Source: Thauera propionica (GTDB taxonomy: Bacteria > Pseudomonadota > Gammaproteobacteria > Burkholderiales > Rhodocyclaceae). Taken from it: DNA of 64,000 bases. The translations under genes were made by a program, and so were the position numbers. Position 1 is the first letter of the stretch. Every line of letters starts with the position of its first letter. Positions 41,365-50,518 of this stretch are shown one piece after another. The notes under the pieces are model-generated. The model was not told the DNA's origin. It did no database searches and saw nothing but the letters and a program-made list of their open reading frames with translations. The DNA lies in contig NZ_NOIH01000014.1 of the NCBI RefSeq assembly GCF_002245655.1, forward strand, positions 62,001 to 126,000. The letters are read 5' to 3'.

Positions 41365-42673
41365 TCTTGGCCTCTTGCTCATTGAAGCGGTAGGTTTCGC
41401 TCAAAAATGAAACCAGTTCAGCAAGCCTTTCCTTATCAGAGTCTTCGATCTCAGCCACTTCTTCACCTGCGTGCGCAGAATGACTAGAAAAATTCAGGAT
41501 TCTGCTTACGAATGGATCCGGGACACCATCCGCAGTCTTCTCAAGCAAATCTTCCCATCGTGGATAGCCAAGGAATGTCGCAGTCTTTTCGAGTATATTT
41601 CTCAAAAAATTGAAGTGATATTTTTTTATCTGTCCATCTCTAACCGCGCATCGTAGTTCGGCCAGCAGGAACAGGTGGTAAGAAAAGGGGTGGTCATTTG
41701 ATGAGTGCAGATCAAATCCCCCATCCGCCTTCTTTTTTAGAAGATATTTTTCGGATTGACCACGCTTGTAAACCCATGAGGAATTACCTTCCTGATTTAC
41801 CCTCTTCAAATCATTGTTGAACTCGTTGTGCAGAACATTGTAGAAGAGAGGACTGTGTGTCGTTACAACAAACTTCAGCCCCTTGCCATCGGTGAAAGAA
41901 CTGCGCTTTATCAATCCAGCCAAATCGACTGCAAGTGCAATGAGATGACTATCATCCAAGGACGACACCGGGTCATCAATAAAGACATACTCAAGGTTGT
42001 TGAATTTGTCAGTGACTCTGTCACCCACGTTGGGTTCATCCAATGTCGATACAACTTGCTGGAGAAGAGTGAAGAAAACGCTCCAGATAAAATTACTCTC
42101 TTCGCCCCTGGATATCTTTATAGCCTTGTAGTGCCCTTGGGCTGTATGGTGCTCGTCATTTGCAGAATCAGCGGTAGATTCATCTCTCTCAGGAACACTG
42201 GACGCCACCTGAAAAACAATTTCCGTGAAGGCTGGAATGGTAATCTCTACCTCTTTCCCATTAAAGTCCTTGGCTTTCCTCTTGTATTCCTCATTGAAGA
42301 TGGGATTGGCATTGCTACCCGTATATCGCTGGAAGTTAGAAACAATATTTCCATCTTCACCCAGCTCTTTGAGTAAGGTAATGAGCCAGTCCGTGAAAGT
42401 ATTCGGTTGAATTTTCAGCTTTGGCTCGGAGTCAGCCTCCAAGTCGTTATCCCAGTAAAACAAGTCTTCGGTAAAGGCGCTATAGTAAAGTATCTTATTG
42501 CGCGCGGGGGCTGCTTCATCATCGTTCTGCTGCCCATTATTCTTCGGGGCTACAAGCTCTTTGAACGTACGGGACAGCCGTGTTTTTCCCGATCCATTAA
42601 ACGCATAGATCAGTTGCACTTTCTTATTGGCGTCGATTAGCTTCTTGGCGATTTCTTTCAGTGTTTTGCTCAC
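41357..42673 (-). CDS. prrC: PrrC-like anticodon nuclease (ABC-type ATPase, AAA_13)
   Basis: 438 residues. An ABC-type ATPase occupies about residues 1-270: Walker [17 protein letters not shown], signature-like [12 protein letters not shown], Walker [14 protein letters not shown] and H-loop VTTHSPL. The C-terminal domain has R358-x3-E362 in [12 protein letters not shown] and His at 398 and 401 in NFSSHSAH, the R-x3-E...H layout of the PrrC/RloC nuclease site. Gene order hsdM-hsdS-this-hsdR equals prrA-B-C-D of EcoprrI, also a type IC system. PrrC cuts tRNA-Lys when the restriction enzyme is inhibited by phage. The gene is AT-rich. Another AAA_13 role (RloA-like) is possible. Confidence 0.75.
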   Translation of the reverse strand: MSKTLKEIAKKLIDANKKVQLIYAFNGSGKTRLSRTFKELVAPKNNGQQNDDEAAPARNKILYYSAFTEDLFYWDNDLEADSEPKLKIQPNTFTDWLITLLKELGEDGNIVSNFQRYTGSNANPIFNEEYKRKAKDFNGKEVEITIPAFTEIVFQVASSVPERDESTADSANDEHHTAQGHYKAIKISRGEESNFIWSVFFTLLQQVVSTLDEPNVGDRVTDKFNNLEYVFIDDPVSSLDDSHLIALAVDLAGLIKRSSFTDGKGLKFVVTTHSPLFYNVLHNEFNNDLKRVNQEGNSSWVYKRGQSEKYLLKKKADGGFDLHSSNDHPFSYHLFLLAELRCAVRDGQIKKYHFNFLRNILEKTATFLGYPRWEDLLEKTADGVPDPFVSRILNFSSHSAHAGEEVAEIEDSDKERLAELVSFLSETYRFNEQEAKNA

Positions 42674-42674
42674 T

Positions 42675-43823
42675 TTATTCCCCCGCAGCCTCTGGTTTCG
42701 AGAAGTTCAGAAGCAGATTGCGGTAATGCTCATATTGCTTCTGACGCAACTCAATTTCGCGGGGTAAGCCGTCGCTGATGGAGCCAGTCAAGGCGTCGAA
42801 TTTATCCAAGATGTCAACGATTCGCTTCTTATCTTCTGGAGGTGGATTCGGGATGCGAATACTTTCAAGACTCTTCTTATTTAGCTTTGGCTGAGCTGCT
42901 CCTGAGATATAAGGCGTCAAGTCGATGCTATTCAAATAGTATTCAACGTACTTTCGCTCGACAGATGTTTTGAATTTCAGTACGTGAGCATGATTATTCA
43001 CCCAGCTCTTTCCGCTAATACTAAATGCGATTGGCGTGTTTCGTGCTAATAGATTCGCTCCATCTTCGGAAACAAGTAGAAGGTCGCAATCAAAGATATA
43101 GTCTTTGACATAGTCAACGATTCCCGAGGCTCCGTAATATGGGATATCACCTGGCTCTCTTAGCCCGCTAGTGATTGGCCTTCGCATTGAGTCGAGGTTC
43201 TCTGCGAGATCCCCCAGCGCCTTCCACTCCACTTCCCCTTCTTCAAAACTCAACAACTTGTCGCGATAGTAGTTGTATTGTTTCTTGCGGGCGGTCAGCT
43301 CGGCGGTCAGCTCGGCGGTCAGCTCGGTGAAGCTGTCCAGTATGCGAACGATTTCGGCCTGGATTTCAAGCGATTTTTTGGGGTTGTCCGGGCAGGGGAT
43401 GGGAATGGGGATTTCTAAAATCTCACTGGGTCGCAATGCGGGTATGCCCGCACCGTGTTGCTTACCGGCCAGACGCACCTGATTGAGTTTTAAGAGATGG
43501 TAAACATATCGGTTCTCAACTGCCTCAGTATTTGGTAGCACTACATAGCAGTGCGCATTGGCATAAAACTTGGATGTGACGAAATTAACAAAACCAGCAG
43601 ACGCGCCACCCTGACTTATTATGGTTTTGTTTTCTGAGTAATTGAATGTGTCGGTAAACCCGGAATGCGTTACCCCTCCGTTATAGGCCGGGTAAGGTCC
43701 GTTTTCACAAAGCAGTTCTTTATTTAGCTGGCGGCCTTTTTCTAATCTGATGACATCCCCCAGCTCTTTCCACTCCACTGCCTCCCCATCCAGCAGCTTT
43801 TCCAGAAAACTCACACCGCTCAT
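42675..43823 (-). CDS. hsdS: type I restriction enzyme specificity subunit
   Basis: 382 residues with two target-recognition domains (about 1-150 and 195-345), each followed by a helical spacer. The central spacer contains the tetrapeptide repeat [18 protein letters not shown], the repeat whose copy number (two or three) differs between EcoR124I and EcoR124II and changes the gap in the recognised sequence. Both TRDs are AT-richer than hsdM. Start overlaps hsdM by four bases; PrrC-like gene follows after one base. The recognition sequence cannot be read from this. Confidence 0.93.
   Translation of the reverse strand: MSGVSFLEKLLDGEAVEWKELGDVIRLEKGRQLNKELLCENGPYPAYNGGVTHSGFTDTFNYSENKTIISQGGASAGFVNFVTSKFYANAHCYVVLPNTEAVENRYVYHLLKLNQVRLAGKQHGAGIPALRPSEILEIPIPIPCPDNPKKSLEIQAEIVRILDSFTELTAELTAELTARKKQYNYYRDKLLSFEEGEVEWKALGDLAENLDSMRRPITSGLREPGDIPYYGASGIVDYVKDYIFDCDLLLVSEDGANLLARNTPIAFSISGKSWVNNHAHVLKFKTSVERKYVEYYLNSIDLTPYISGAAQPKLNKKSLESIRIPNPPPEDKKRIVDILDKFDALTGSISDGLPREIELRQKQYEHYRNLLLNFSKPEAAGE
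43291..43326 (-). repeat. three exact 12-bp tandem repeats in hsdS (ELTA units)
   Basis: GCGGTCAGCTCG occurs three times head to tail at 43291, 43303 and 43315. Read on the minus strand each encodes Glu-Leu-Thr-Ala. The unit is in frame, so slippage or recombination would add or remove four residues without breaking hsdS. Confidence 0.95.
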
Positions 43824-45379
43824 ACCTCCAACTCCCCGCCTTCAATCTCCGCCACAATGGCATCAATGTCCTTGCGCAGTTGGTCGATCCGGGCAACGGT
43901 GGTTTTCAGTTCGGCATTGAGCTGGGCGATGTCCACCACCTCGCGGTTGTCTTTGGCTTCCACGTAGCTGCTGACCGACAGGTTGTAGTTGTTGGCAGCC
44001 ACATCTTCCAACGGCACCGACCTGGCGAAGTGGTCGACGGTTTCCTTGCTGTCGAACACCGCCATGATCTGGTCGATATGCGCATCCAGCAGCAGGTTGT
44101 TATTGGTGCCCTTCTTGAACAAGTCGCTGGCGTCGATGAACTGGATGTCGGTATCGGTCTTGTGCTTGGACAGCACCAGGATGTTCACGGCGATGGTGGT
44201 GCCGTAGAACAGGTTGGGCGCCAGCGATATCACGGTTTCGACGTAGTTGTTATCCACCAGATACTGGCGGATTTTCTGCTCGGCACCGCCCCGGTAAAAG
44301 ATGCCGGGGAAGCAGACGATGGCGGCGCGCCCCTTGCTGGAAAGGTAGCTGAGCGCGTGCAGCACAAAGGCAAAGTCGGCCTTGGACTTGGGCGCAAGCA
44401 CACCGGCCGGGGCGAAGCGTTCGTCGTTGATCAGCGTCGGGTCGTCGCTGCCGATCCATTTCACTGAATACGGCGGGTTGGAGACGATGGCGTCGAAGGG
44501 CTTTTCATCGCCAAAGTGCGGCTCTGTCAGCGTGTTGCCGAGCTGGATGTTGAACTTGTCGTAGTTGATGTTGTGCAGGAACATGTTCATCCGCGCCAGG
44601 TTGTACGTGGTGTGGTTGATTTCCTGCCCAAAGAAGCCGTCTTCGATGATGTGATCGTCAAACTGCTTCTTGGCTTGCAGCAGCAACGAGCCAGAACCGC
44701 AGGCCGGGTCGTAGATCTTGTTGATGCTGGATTGCCCATGCATCGCCAACCGGGCAATCAACTTGGAGACCTGCTGCGGGGTGAAGAACTCGCCGCCTGA
44801 TTTCCCCGCATTGGCCGCGTAGTTGGAAATCAGGAACTCGTAGGCGTCGCCGAACAGGTCGATGTGGCTGGCGTCGAAGCCGCCGAAATCCAGCTCAGCC
44901 ACACGTTTGAGCACCTTGGCCAAGCGCTCGTTCTTGTCTTTGACGGTGTTGCCCAGGCGGTTGCTGGTGGTGTCGAAATCCGCAAACAGGCCTTTGATGT
45001 CGTGCTCGGAGGGGTAGCCGTTGGCCGACGCTTCGATGGCCTTGAAGATGTTGGCCAGGTCCGTGTTCAGGCTTTCGTTGGTGTTGGCATTGGCGGCCAC
45101 GTTGGCGAAGAGCTGGCTGGGGTAGATGAAATAGCCCTTGGTCTTGATGGCGTCATCCTTGGCGGCCGCAATGTTAGGGTCATCGTCTGCCATGGCGGCG
45201 TAATTGACGGACGGGTCGCCGCCGGTGATGTAGTCGGTGAAGTTTTCGCTGATGAAGCGGTAGAACAGGGTGCCGAGCACGTATTGCTTGAAGTCCCAGC
45301 CATCGACGGCACCGCGCACGTCATTGGCGATATCCCAGATCTTGCGCTGTAGCGCGGCGCGTTGTTCGTTGCTTGTCAT
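43820..45379 (-). CDS. hsdM: type I restriction enzyme M subunit (N6-adenine methyltransferase)
   Basis: 519 residues. SAM-binding [12 protein letters not shown] and catalytic NPPYSVKW are intact, and the N-terminal HsdM helical domain is present ([35 protein letters not shown]). With HsdS it methylates adenines at the target. It begins the hsdM-hsdS-prrC-hsdR run. Confidence 0.97.
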   Translation of the reverse strand: MTSNEQRAALQRKIWDIANDVRGAVDGWDFKQYVLGTLFYRFISENFTDYITGGDPSVNYAAMADDDPNIAAAKDDAIKTKGYFIYPSQLFANVAANANTNESLNTDLANIFKAIEASANGYPSEHDIKGLFADFDTTSNRLGNTVKDKNERLAKVLKRVAELDFGGFDASHIDLFGDAYEFLISNYAANAGKSGGEFFTPQQVSKLIARLAMHGQSSINKIYDPACGSGSLLLQAKKQFDDHIIEDGFFGQEINHTTYNLARMNMFLHNINYDKFNIQLGNTLTEPHFGDEKPFDAIVSNPPYSVKWIGSDDPTLINDERFAPAGVLAPKSKADFAFVLHALSYLSSKGRAAIVCFPGIFYRGGAEQKIRQYLVDNNYVETVISLAPNLFYGTTIAVNILVLSKHKTDTDIQFIDASDLFKKGTNNNLLLDAHIDQIMAVFDSKETVDHFARSVPLEDVAANNYNLSVSSYVEAKDNREVVDIAQLNAELKTTVARIDQLRKDIDAIVAEIEGGELEV

Positions 45380-45413
45380 CTTGAAAATCCAGTTTTGATT
45401 CGTTGTGTGCTGC

Positions 45414-45599
45414 TCAGGCTTGACGCTTGAACTGCAGGAAATGGGAAGTTATGCCAAGAGGGCCGCTGCCTATCTCCCGGTTTTCTTCGTCTTGCGTCGA
45501 TAGAACCCCTTGATTCCTCGGGCGGTTGCCGGTGTATCGCCCAGTCTCTATCGCCCATCTATCGACAATAGAATGCAGGTTGTCCGATAGGCTGCTCAT
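45414..45599 (-). CDS. possible small protein between the AlbA-like gene and hsdM
   Basis: 61 codons starting [20 protein letters not shown]. Its ATG overlaps the stop of the upstream gene (ATGA) and its end lies 34 bases before hsdM, so it would fill an otherwise empty 216-bp gap in a tight operon. No family is recognised and no good independent ribosome-binding site is seen. It could be chance or a remnant. Confidence 0.35.
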   Translation of the reverse strand: MSSLSDNLHSIVDRWAIETGRYTGNRPRNQGVLSTQDEENREIGSGPLGITSHFLQFKRQA

Positions 45600-47233
45600 A
45601 CCACCGCCCAGTACCGCCGCCAGCGGTTGTTGCCTTCAAAGCGGACTTCCCCGCGCTTGATCAATTCTTCCAGCGCACGCTTGACCTGCTTGGGATGGAT
45701 TTCGCCGCCAACGCGCTGGTGAATGTCGCTGATGGCCGACCTGGGGTAGCGTTGCAGGTCTTCCAACACCAGTGCGGCCAGGCGATGCGGCTCGATGCGC
45801 TTGAGAGTGGTCCCGCCGGTGAACTGGAGACTGCGCAGCAGGCCTGGATCAACAAAGTAACGCGTGGCCTGGGTACGCCCAGCGCTTTGCACCAACTGCC
45901 AGTCCAGCAGGCGCTTGAGCCAGGCTTGCAATGCTTCTACCGATGGCAGTTCAAGCAACGTTGCCAGCTCGCGTGCCGTCAGCGCATCGTGCTGCGCCAA
46001 CAGACCCAATGCGATCCGCTCACGCTGCGTTAGCTGATAGGTCTGGTCCGCTTTCGCAATGAGGTCGATGACCTCGGGCTTGAGGATGCGGCGGCGCACC
46101 GTCACCTGCACGCGGTCGTGGGTCTCGATCAATTCGGGAGCCGGGCGACCTTGCGAGAGCAGAACCTCGTAGATCTTGTCGAAGCCGCTGCCTTCCCGCT
46201 CCATCAGCTTCAAGTCATGGAACAGCCGTGCCAGGTGTTCATTACGGCGTACCGTGGTGTGGAGGATGTTCCGCGGCGAGACGCCCAGCGGCAAAGGTCC
46301 GGGGTTGACCACTTCCAGCCGGTCCGAATGTAGGTTCAGGAAGATGTCGCCGCGCTGGGTGTAGGGGCGGTGTACCAACGCGTTGACCAATAGTTCGCGC
46401 ACCACGATCTCATCGAAAGCGGGCACATTCTGACGGTACAGGCCATCAGGAAGCTCGTAGCGCTCGCGGAAGTCAGGCACCTCCTGCCAGACCGCTTCGA
46501 TCAATTCCATCGGGCTTTGCGTGTGGTCGTCCCAGACCAGCTTGTTGACCTTCTGTCCGTGCTCGTCGTACTTGATGAACTGGATGACCGGAGCGGTGGT
46601 CAGTTGAGCGCGATGATGCTGACGCCCCAGACAGAGCACGCCCAGGTTGGTGAGGTTCGGTCCTTGTGCGAGCTGATAGTGATCGAGCAGTTCGTCGTCG
46701 GACTTCTCCTTCACGGAAGGCTTGACGCGATCCGATGCACGCAAGGCTGCGAGCAGCTTGTGGCGTTTGGCGGCATCACTCTCGGTACGGGGAACATGCA
46801 GGGTGGATTGCGTTTCCCACGGCAAGGCGGAACGCTCGTTGGCCAGACGCATCACGTCATCGCCCGTCACCGGCTTGCTTTGATCGGCTACGCGCAGGAA
46901 GTAGCGGCCATCCGTGGTGGATGCGACTGCCATGGATCGCGGAATGCGCAACTCGATGTATTGGCCGCCATTAGGGGCGGTGACGATATCCGGCAACACC
47001 GTCACGTTGACTGTGCGCTCTGCCAGTTTGCGACGTAGTGTGTCAGGCAGGTCTGGGGGAATGCGCTGATCGGCTGGAGGCTCGCTCTGACCATCCTCGA
47101 TCCCCAGCAGAAGACGACCACCAGTTGCATTGGCAAAGGCAATGCAATCCTTGGCGATTTCGTTCCAGTCTGCCGTCTTGCCGGTCACGGCCCGCAAGGA
47201 CTTCTGGTCGAGGAGTTGCCCTTCCAAGCTCAC
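45596..47233 (-). CDS. AlbA_2/Schlafen-type DNA-binding domain with HATPase_c_4 domain
   Basis: 545 residues. The N-terminal part has DCIAFANATGGRLLLGIEDG, the AlbA_2 (Schlafen AAA_4) signature. A GHKL ATPase region follows, with VVRELLVNALVHRPY as its N-box and EGSGFDKIYE as a later glycine motif. The last ~150 residues hold winged-helix segments (ALTARELATLLELPSVEALQAWLKRLLDWQLV). Such proteins are often found beside type I systems and are thought to be ATP-linked transcription regulators. It is 22 bases downstream of the HTH gene. Confidence 0.75.
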   Translation of the reverse strand: MSLEGQLLDQKSLRAVTGKTADWNEIAKDCIAFANATGGRLLLGIEDGQSEPPADQRIPPDLPDTLRRKLAERTVNVTVLPDIVTAPNGGQYIELRIPRSMAVASTTDGRYFLRVADQSKPVTGDDVMRLANERSALPWETQSTLHVPRTESDAAKRHKLLAALRASDRVKPSVKEKSDDELLDHYQLAQGPNLTNLGVLCLGRQHHRAQLTTAPVIQFIKYDEHGQKVNKLVWDDHTQSPMELIEAVWQEVPDFRERYELPDGLYRQNVPAFDEIVVRELLVNALVHRPYTQRGDIFLNLHSDRLEVVNPGPLPLGVSPRNILHTTVRRNEHLARLFHDLKLMEREGSGFDKIYEVLLSQGRPAPELIETHDRVQVTVRRRILKPEVIDLIAKADQTYQLTQRERIALGLLAQHDALTARELATLLELPSVEALQAWLKRLLDWQLVQSAGRTQATRYFVDPGLLRSLQFTGGTTLKRIEPHRLAALVLEDLQRYPRSAISDIHQRVGGEIHPKQVKRALEELIKRGEVRFEGNNRWRRYWAVV

Positions 47234-47255
47234 GCGTCACCTTCCCCTGCTGGAT

Positions 47256-47462
47256 TCATTTTTGTTCGCTCCCATCGCCCGATGCTTCATCGGCACCTCC
47301 AGCTCGTACCCACTCATCCACTTCCGAGAGCTGGAACTTCCACAGCCGCCCTACGCGGTGCGCGGGCAGACCCTTGCGCTCGCGCCAGCGGTACACGGTG
47401 TCCTTGGCCACGCCCAAGTGCTGGGCGACGTGCTCGGCGGTAACCCACGGTTCTGTACTCAT
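47256..47462 (-). CDS. excisionase-like helix-turn-helix protein
   Basis: 68 residues with a MerR/Xis-type winged helix: WVTAEHVAQHLGVAKDTVYRWRERKGLPAHRVGRLWKF. It heads the leftward defence block and lies directly next to the repeat-rich non-coding stretch at 47590-48022, which may hold its binding sites. It could be the recombination directionality factor of the element or a regulator of the restriction operon. Confidence 0.75.
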   Translation of the reverse strand: MSTEPWVTAEHVAQHLGVAKDTVYRWRERKGLPAHRVGRLWKFQLSEVDEWVRAGGADEASGDGSEQK

Positions 47463-47598
47463 GTCGATGGCGCTCGGAGGTTGCGATTGAAAGTCGTCTT
47501 AAATCGTCTGAAGTCTACCATTTAGGTGCTGTGGAAGCATCCCGATTGCCTTTGACTGCGTTCGCTGTAAGTTGAATGTGGTAACAAAGGGCGCAGCA

Positions 47599-47734
47599 CC
47601 ACACTGTCACCACCATGGCTACACACTGTCGCCATAGGGTGACCACATTGTCGCCACCATCCTTGCCACCCATTCAACACATTGTTCGCACAAGGTTGCC
47701 ACGTTGTTGCCAGCATGCCGCCACACTGTTTACA
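47599..47734. repeat. six degenerate 14-bp repeats phased at 22 bp (iteron-like)
   Basis: Copies start at 47599, 47621, 47643, 47677, 47699 and 47721. Each contains CAC(A/G)(C/T)TGT and most read CCACAYTGTYGCCA. Start-to-start distances are 22, 22, 34, 22 and 22 bp, i.e. two helical turns with one 12-bp interruption. The array lies in a 608-bp gene-free stretch (47463-48070). This geometry fits a protein binding cooperatively along one face of DNA. Confidence 0.75.
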
Positions 47735-47754
47735 CAGTTAGCCGGCAGCCCGAC

Positions 47755-48022
47755 CTGATCGCACAGATAATTTTTGCTGGTCACAAAGCGCCATGCCACG
47801 TTACTCCCTCGCCTGGGCACAAGATAAGCAATAACAGTCAAGGGATTTGGAATGCACGCCCGCCGATGTTGGTATGTACGCAATCGGAAATAGGACTTCT
47901 GGTGCCTGACCATGTGCCCGAACAGCAGAGCGTTGGAAAGAACGCAATGCACAATCAGTATGTACGCAAGCCTAAATAGGGAGTAACGGGGCATGTGACC
48001 AGCTAAAAGTCATTGCGATCAG
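47755..48022. repeat. large imperfect inverted repeat enclosing two 23-bp direct repeats
   Basis: The left arm (47755-47808) and right arm (47979-48022) pair in three blocks: CTGATCGCA; TTTTTGCTGGTCAC (one mismatch); CATGCCACGTTACTCCC (one mismatch), separated by short unpaired inserts. Between the arms, two 23-bp direct repeats start with GTATGTACGCAA and end in AAATAGG at 47872-47894 and 47958-47980 (20 of 23 identical); the second abuts the right arm. No convincing gene lies inside. Confidence 0.75.
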
Positions 48023-48070
48023 CGCCGTAGGATTTGGAAACCCGATGGCTGGAAACAGCGCATTTTTTGT

Positions 48071-48808
48071 CTACTCAGTTGGCGGCATGTCCGCATTGCC
48101 GCCGCTGCGGAAATGGGCGTCAACTACGCGGGCGATGTCAGCAGGTTGTGCTCCTGCGTTGAATGCAAAGCGCAGCGCCTGCTCCAATCGTTGCCAACCT
48201 TGCGGGGAAGCAATATTGCTATCAACAGTTTCGCTCAGACGGAACATCAGCCCTTCCAGCAGCTCTTCGTCCCCCACGTCCGCAGCAGCCTGCTCCGCCA
48301 GTGCCAAAAGTGCGCTACGTGCTGACTCAAGTGATTCACTTGGCACCCCGGCCAATGCCGTAGGTGTGGTGATGACACGATCCACCCTGACGACTGTCAC
48401 CAGATCAAGGGCCTGATCGACGCCTGGCTCGATCTCCATGCGGATCAGCACATCGCCAGCCAACAGAAAGCGCGTCTTGATCAGCCCCGGCTGTTCATCC
48501 TGAAACAACCACACTGGCTGCGTGTTGGCCAGCAGCGTGCCTAGTACAAGCTTGCTGTCATCCAGCGCCCCGCGATCATGCCAAGGGTGCAACACGTCGG
48601 TACGCAGGCGGCCGCCTTCCACACCGAGGTGGTGCAACAGGCCGACCAGTCGTTTGGCGGAGATCACCTGCTCCTTGCCACGCAGCCAGACCGAGAGGTT
48701 GGCAGTGCGGATACCGGTGGCCTCGGCGATCCGCCCCAGCGTTTCCCCGCGCAGTCGTATCAAGGCAGCGGCAAGGGCTGGCAATTGTTCGTTGGTAAGG
48801 CTTGGCAT
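48071..48808 (-). CDS. HTH regulator of the AAA+ gene (hypothetical)
   Basis: 245 residues. An N-terminal helix-turn-helix, LGRIAEATGIRTANLSVWLRG, is followed by a ~180-residue domain I do not recognise. Start chosen at MPSLTNEQLP because it places the HTH at the usual distance. It is divergent from the AAA+ gene at 48938, and matching operator-like boxes lie in front of both genes, so it probably represses both. Confidence 0.65.
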   Translation of the reverse strand: MPSLTNEQLPALAAALIRLRGETLGRIAEATGIRTANLSVWLRGKEQVISAKRLVGLLHHLGVEGGRLRTDVLHPWHDRGALDDSKLVLGTLLANTQPVWLFQDEQPGLIKTRFLLAGDVLIRMEIEPGVDQALDLVTVVRVDRVITTPTALAGVPSESLESARSALLALAEQAAADVGDEELLEGLMFRLSETVDSNIASPQGWQRLEQALRFAFNAGAQPADIARVVDAHFRSGGNADMPPTE

Positions 48809-48826
48809 ATCGGGCTCTGCGAATTC

Positions 48827-48916
48827 ACTGTAAATCACTATAAGACTTATTGGCCGACAAGACGAGCGCGCGGAGTTTGGCGATTCGTGTAAATTGGCGT
48901 TATAGTAAATTATAGT
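48827..48916. promoter_or_regulatory. mirror-image pairs of TTAYAGT operator boxes
   Basis: On the plus strand TTATAGT occurs at 48900-48906 and 48910-48916. On the minus strand TTATAGT (48843-48837) and TTACAGT (48833-48827) occur with the same 10-bp spacing. Each divergent gene thus has TTATAGT-N3-TTAYAGT in front of it, the layout expected for a shared autoregulator. Confidence 0.65.
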
Positions 48917-48937
48917 TAGATGTTTTGAGAGGCCATC

Positions 48938-50512
48938 ATGCGCAAGCCGAAGCAAATCCGTCCGTTGCGCCTGCGGGAATACGAAGCTGCCATTACTGCG
49001 CTCAAGGAGCAGCATCCCTGGCTTGCCCGGCAGATCGTCGAACCCGCGCCGGGGCATCTGGCTTTGGTAGCACATCTGTTTGCCCAGGTGGAATGCCTGC
49101 TGCCGCCCACAGTGCTCGCACTCAAGGGCTCACTGTCGGTGAGTTGCAACCGGGATCGCCTGGTCATTCATTACCAGCCGCCGCGACGCCACAGCGAACG
49201 TGCAGCGGCAGTGTTCGATCTGATTGCCCAGACCAAGCACCTTTCGCTGCAACAATGCCCCGTCTGCGGCGCACAGGTTATCGGGGACGGCATCCGTCCC
49301 CAGCGCTGCCCGCAACATGACGGCATCCAAGGGTTGTTTGCCGAAGAAGTGCGCCGCAGCCGCCAGCTCATCGTCGAACAGGGGGTACAGCAGGTGGTGC
49401 ACGATCTGGGCAAGGTGACGACCGAAGATGTACGTGCCGCCGTGGCGGCTGAAAATGAGCCGGTCTTGAGTGAAGCCGAACCGGAGCAGGTTCAGGAGCA
49501 GCCGACAGAAGCCGCTAAATCAGCGCCCTTGCCGAGCATCGTCTTTCTCGATGAAGCCGGGCTGGAGGCGTTCGTGGATCGCCACCGACCAAAAGGCGAC
49601 GACAAGTTCAAGCGCGCACAGGCGATGGCAGAGCGGATCAAGCGGGCGGGCCATGGCAGCCGCCAACTGGGCCTGCTACCCCCGGACTGGAAAGCCCTGC
49701 TGGATGAGTTCGCGCAGGCTTTCCCAAACTTCCATGAACTGGCCGAGCTGCTGCGTGATCACTTCGCCTTGTCCAGTCTGGGCGATGGCCGCGTGTCCTG
49801 GCCTGCCGTGTTGCTGGTCGGCCCGGCGGGCATTGGTAAAACCGAGGCGGCACGCTGGCTGGCCGATCAGCTCGTGCTGCCGTTTCGGGTCTTCGATATG
49901 GCGAGCACGCAATCGAGTTCGCCGCTCGCAGGTTCCGAATCGTTCTGGAGCAATTCCGAGCCAGGCCAGCTTTTCGAGCTGCTGGCCTACCAGCCGCTGG
50001 CCAACCCGGTGGTGGTGCTCGATGAGCTGGATAAGGCCAGCAACGGGCGACCGCAATACGATCCGCTGGCGGCGCTCTATACCTTGCTGGAACCGCGCAG
50101 TGCGCGGAATTTCATCGACCTGTCGATCCGTGATTTCTCCATCGACGCCAGTCATGTCAATTGGATGGCGACCGCGAATGAGCTGGAAGCGATTCCAGGG
50201 CCGCTGCGCTCACGGCTGACAGTGCTGCACATTCAACCGCCCAAGCCGGAGCAGGTCAGAAGCATTGCGCAGTCGATCTACAACCGGCTCCGCGACGAGT
50301 CGAGCTGGGGCACTGCCTTTGCCGAGCGACTGAATGATGATGTCCTGTCCCGTCTGCAAGCCTTGCCGCCGCGCAGTGTGCGTCTGGTTCTGCAGCGGGC
50401 CTTGGGCTCGGCAGCTCGTGATGACCGAGGAGTCGTCCAGGTGCAAGACATCAGGCCGCTGGTGGAGATCAGCCGCCGTGGCGTTGGCTTTGTCAGCGAG
50501 GGATGGAATTGA
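48938..50512 (+). CDS. AAA+ ATPase with N-terminal zinc-ribbon-like motif
   Basis: 524 residues. The N-terminal ~130 include CPVCGAQVIGDGIRPQRCPQH, a possible zinc site. The AAA+ core has Walker A GPAGIGKTEAARWLA (about 300), Walker B VVVLDELDKAS, sensor 1 MATANELEAIPGPLRSR with the arginine finger, and a C-terminal lid domain. The core resembles Lon-type AAA modules, but no protease domain follows. It may remodel a protein or DNA complex. It converges with the five-gene operon at 50519-52979. Confidence 0.7.
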   Translation: MRKPKQIRPLRLREYEAAITALKEQHPWLARQIVEPAPGHLALVAHLFAQVECLLPPTVLALKGSLSVSCNRDRLVIHYQPPRRHSERAAAVFDLIAQTKHLSLQQCPVCGAQVIGDGIRPQRCPQHDGIQGLFAEEVRRSRQLIVEQGVQQVVHDLGKVTTEDVRAAVAAENEPVLSEAEPEQVQEQPTEAAKSAPLPSIVFLDEAGLEAFVDRHRPKGDDKFKRAQAMAERIKRAGHGSRQLGLLPPDWKALLDEFAQAFPNFHELAELLRDHFALSSLGDGRVSWPAVLLVGPAGIGKTEAARWLADQLVLPFRVFDMASTQSSSPLAGSESFWSNSEPGQLFELLAYQPLANPVVVLDELDKASNGRPQYDPLAALYTLLEPRSARNFIDLSIRDFSIDASHVNWMATANELEAIPGPLRSRLTVLHIQPPKPEQVRSIAQSIYNRLRDESSWGTAFAERLNDDVLSRLQALPPRSVRLVLQRALGSAARDDRGVVQVQDIRPLVEISRRGVGFVSEGWN

Positions 50513-50518
50513 GGTTGC

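Noticed and set aside
47522-47994. Short open frames on both strands in the repeat region
   Set aside because: They are low-complexity, overlap the phased repeats and inverted repeat, and lack ribosome-binding sites.
47755-48022. Retron or CRISPR explanation for the inverted and direct repeats
   Set aside because: No reverse transcriptase or cas gene is near, only two direct repeats exist, and their spacing (86 bp start to start) with no further units does not fit an array.
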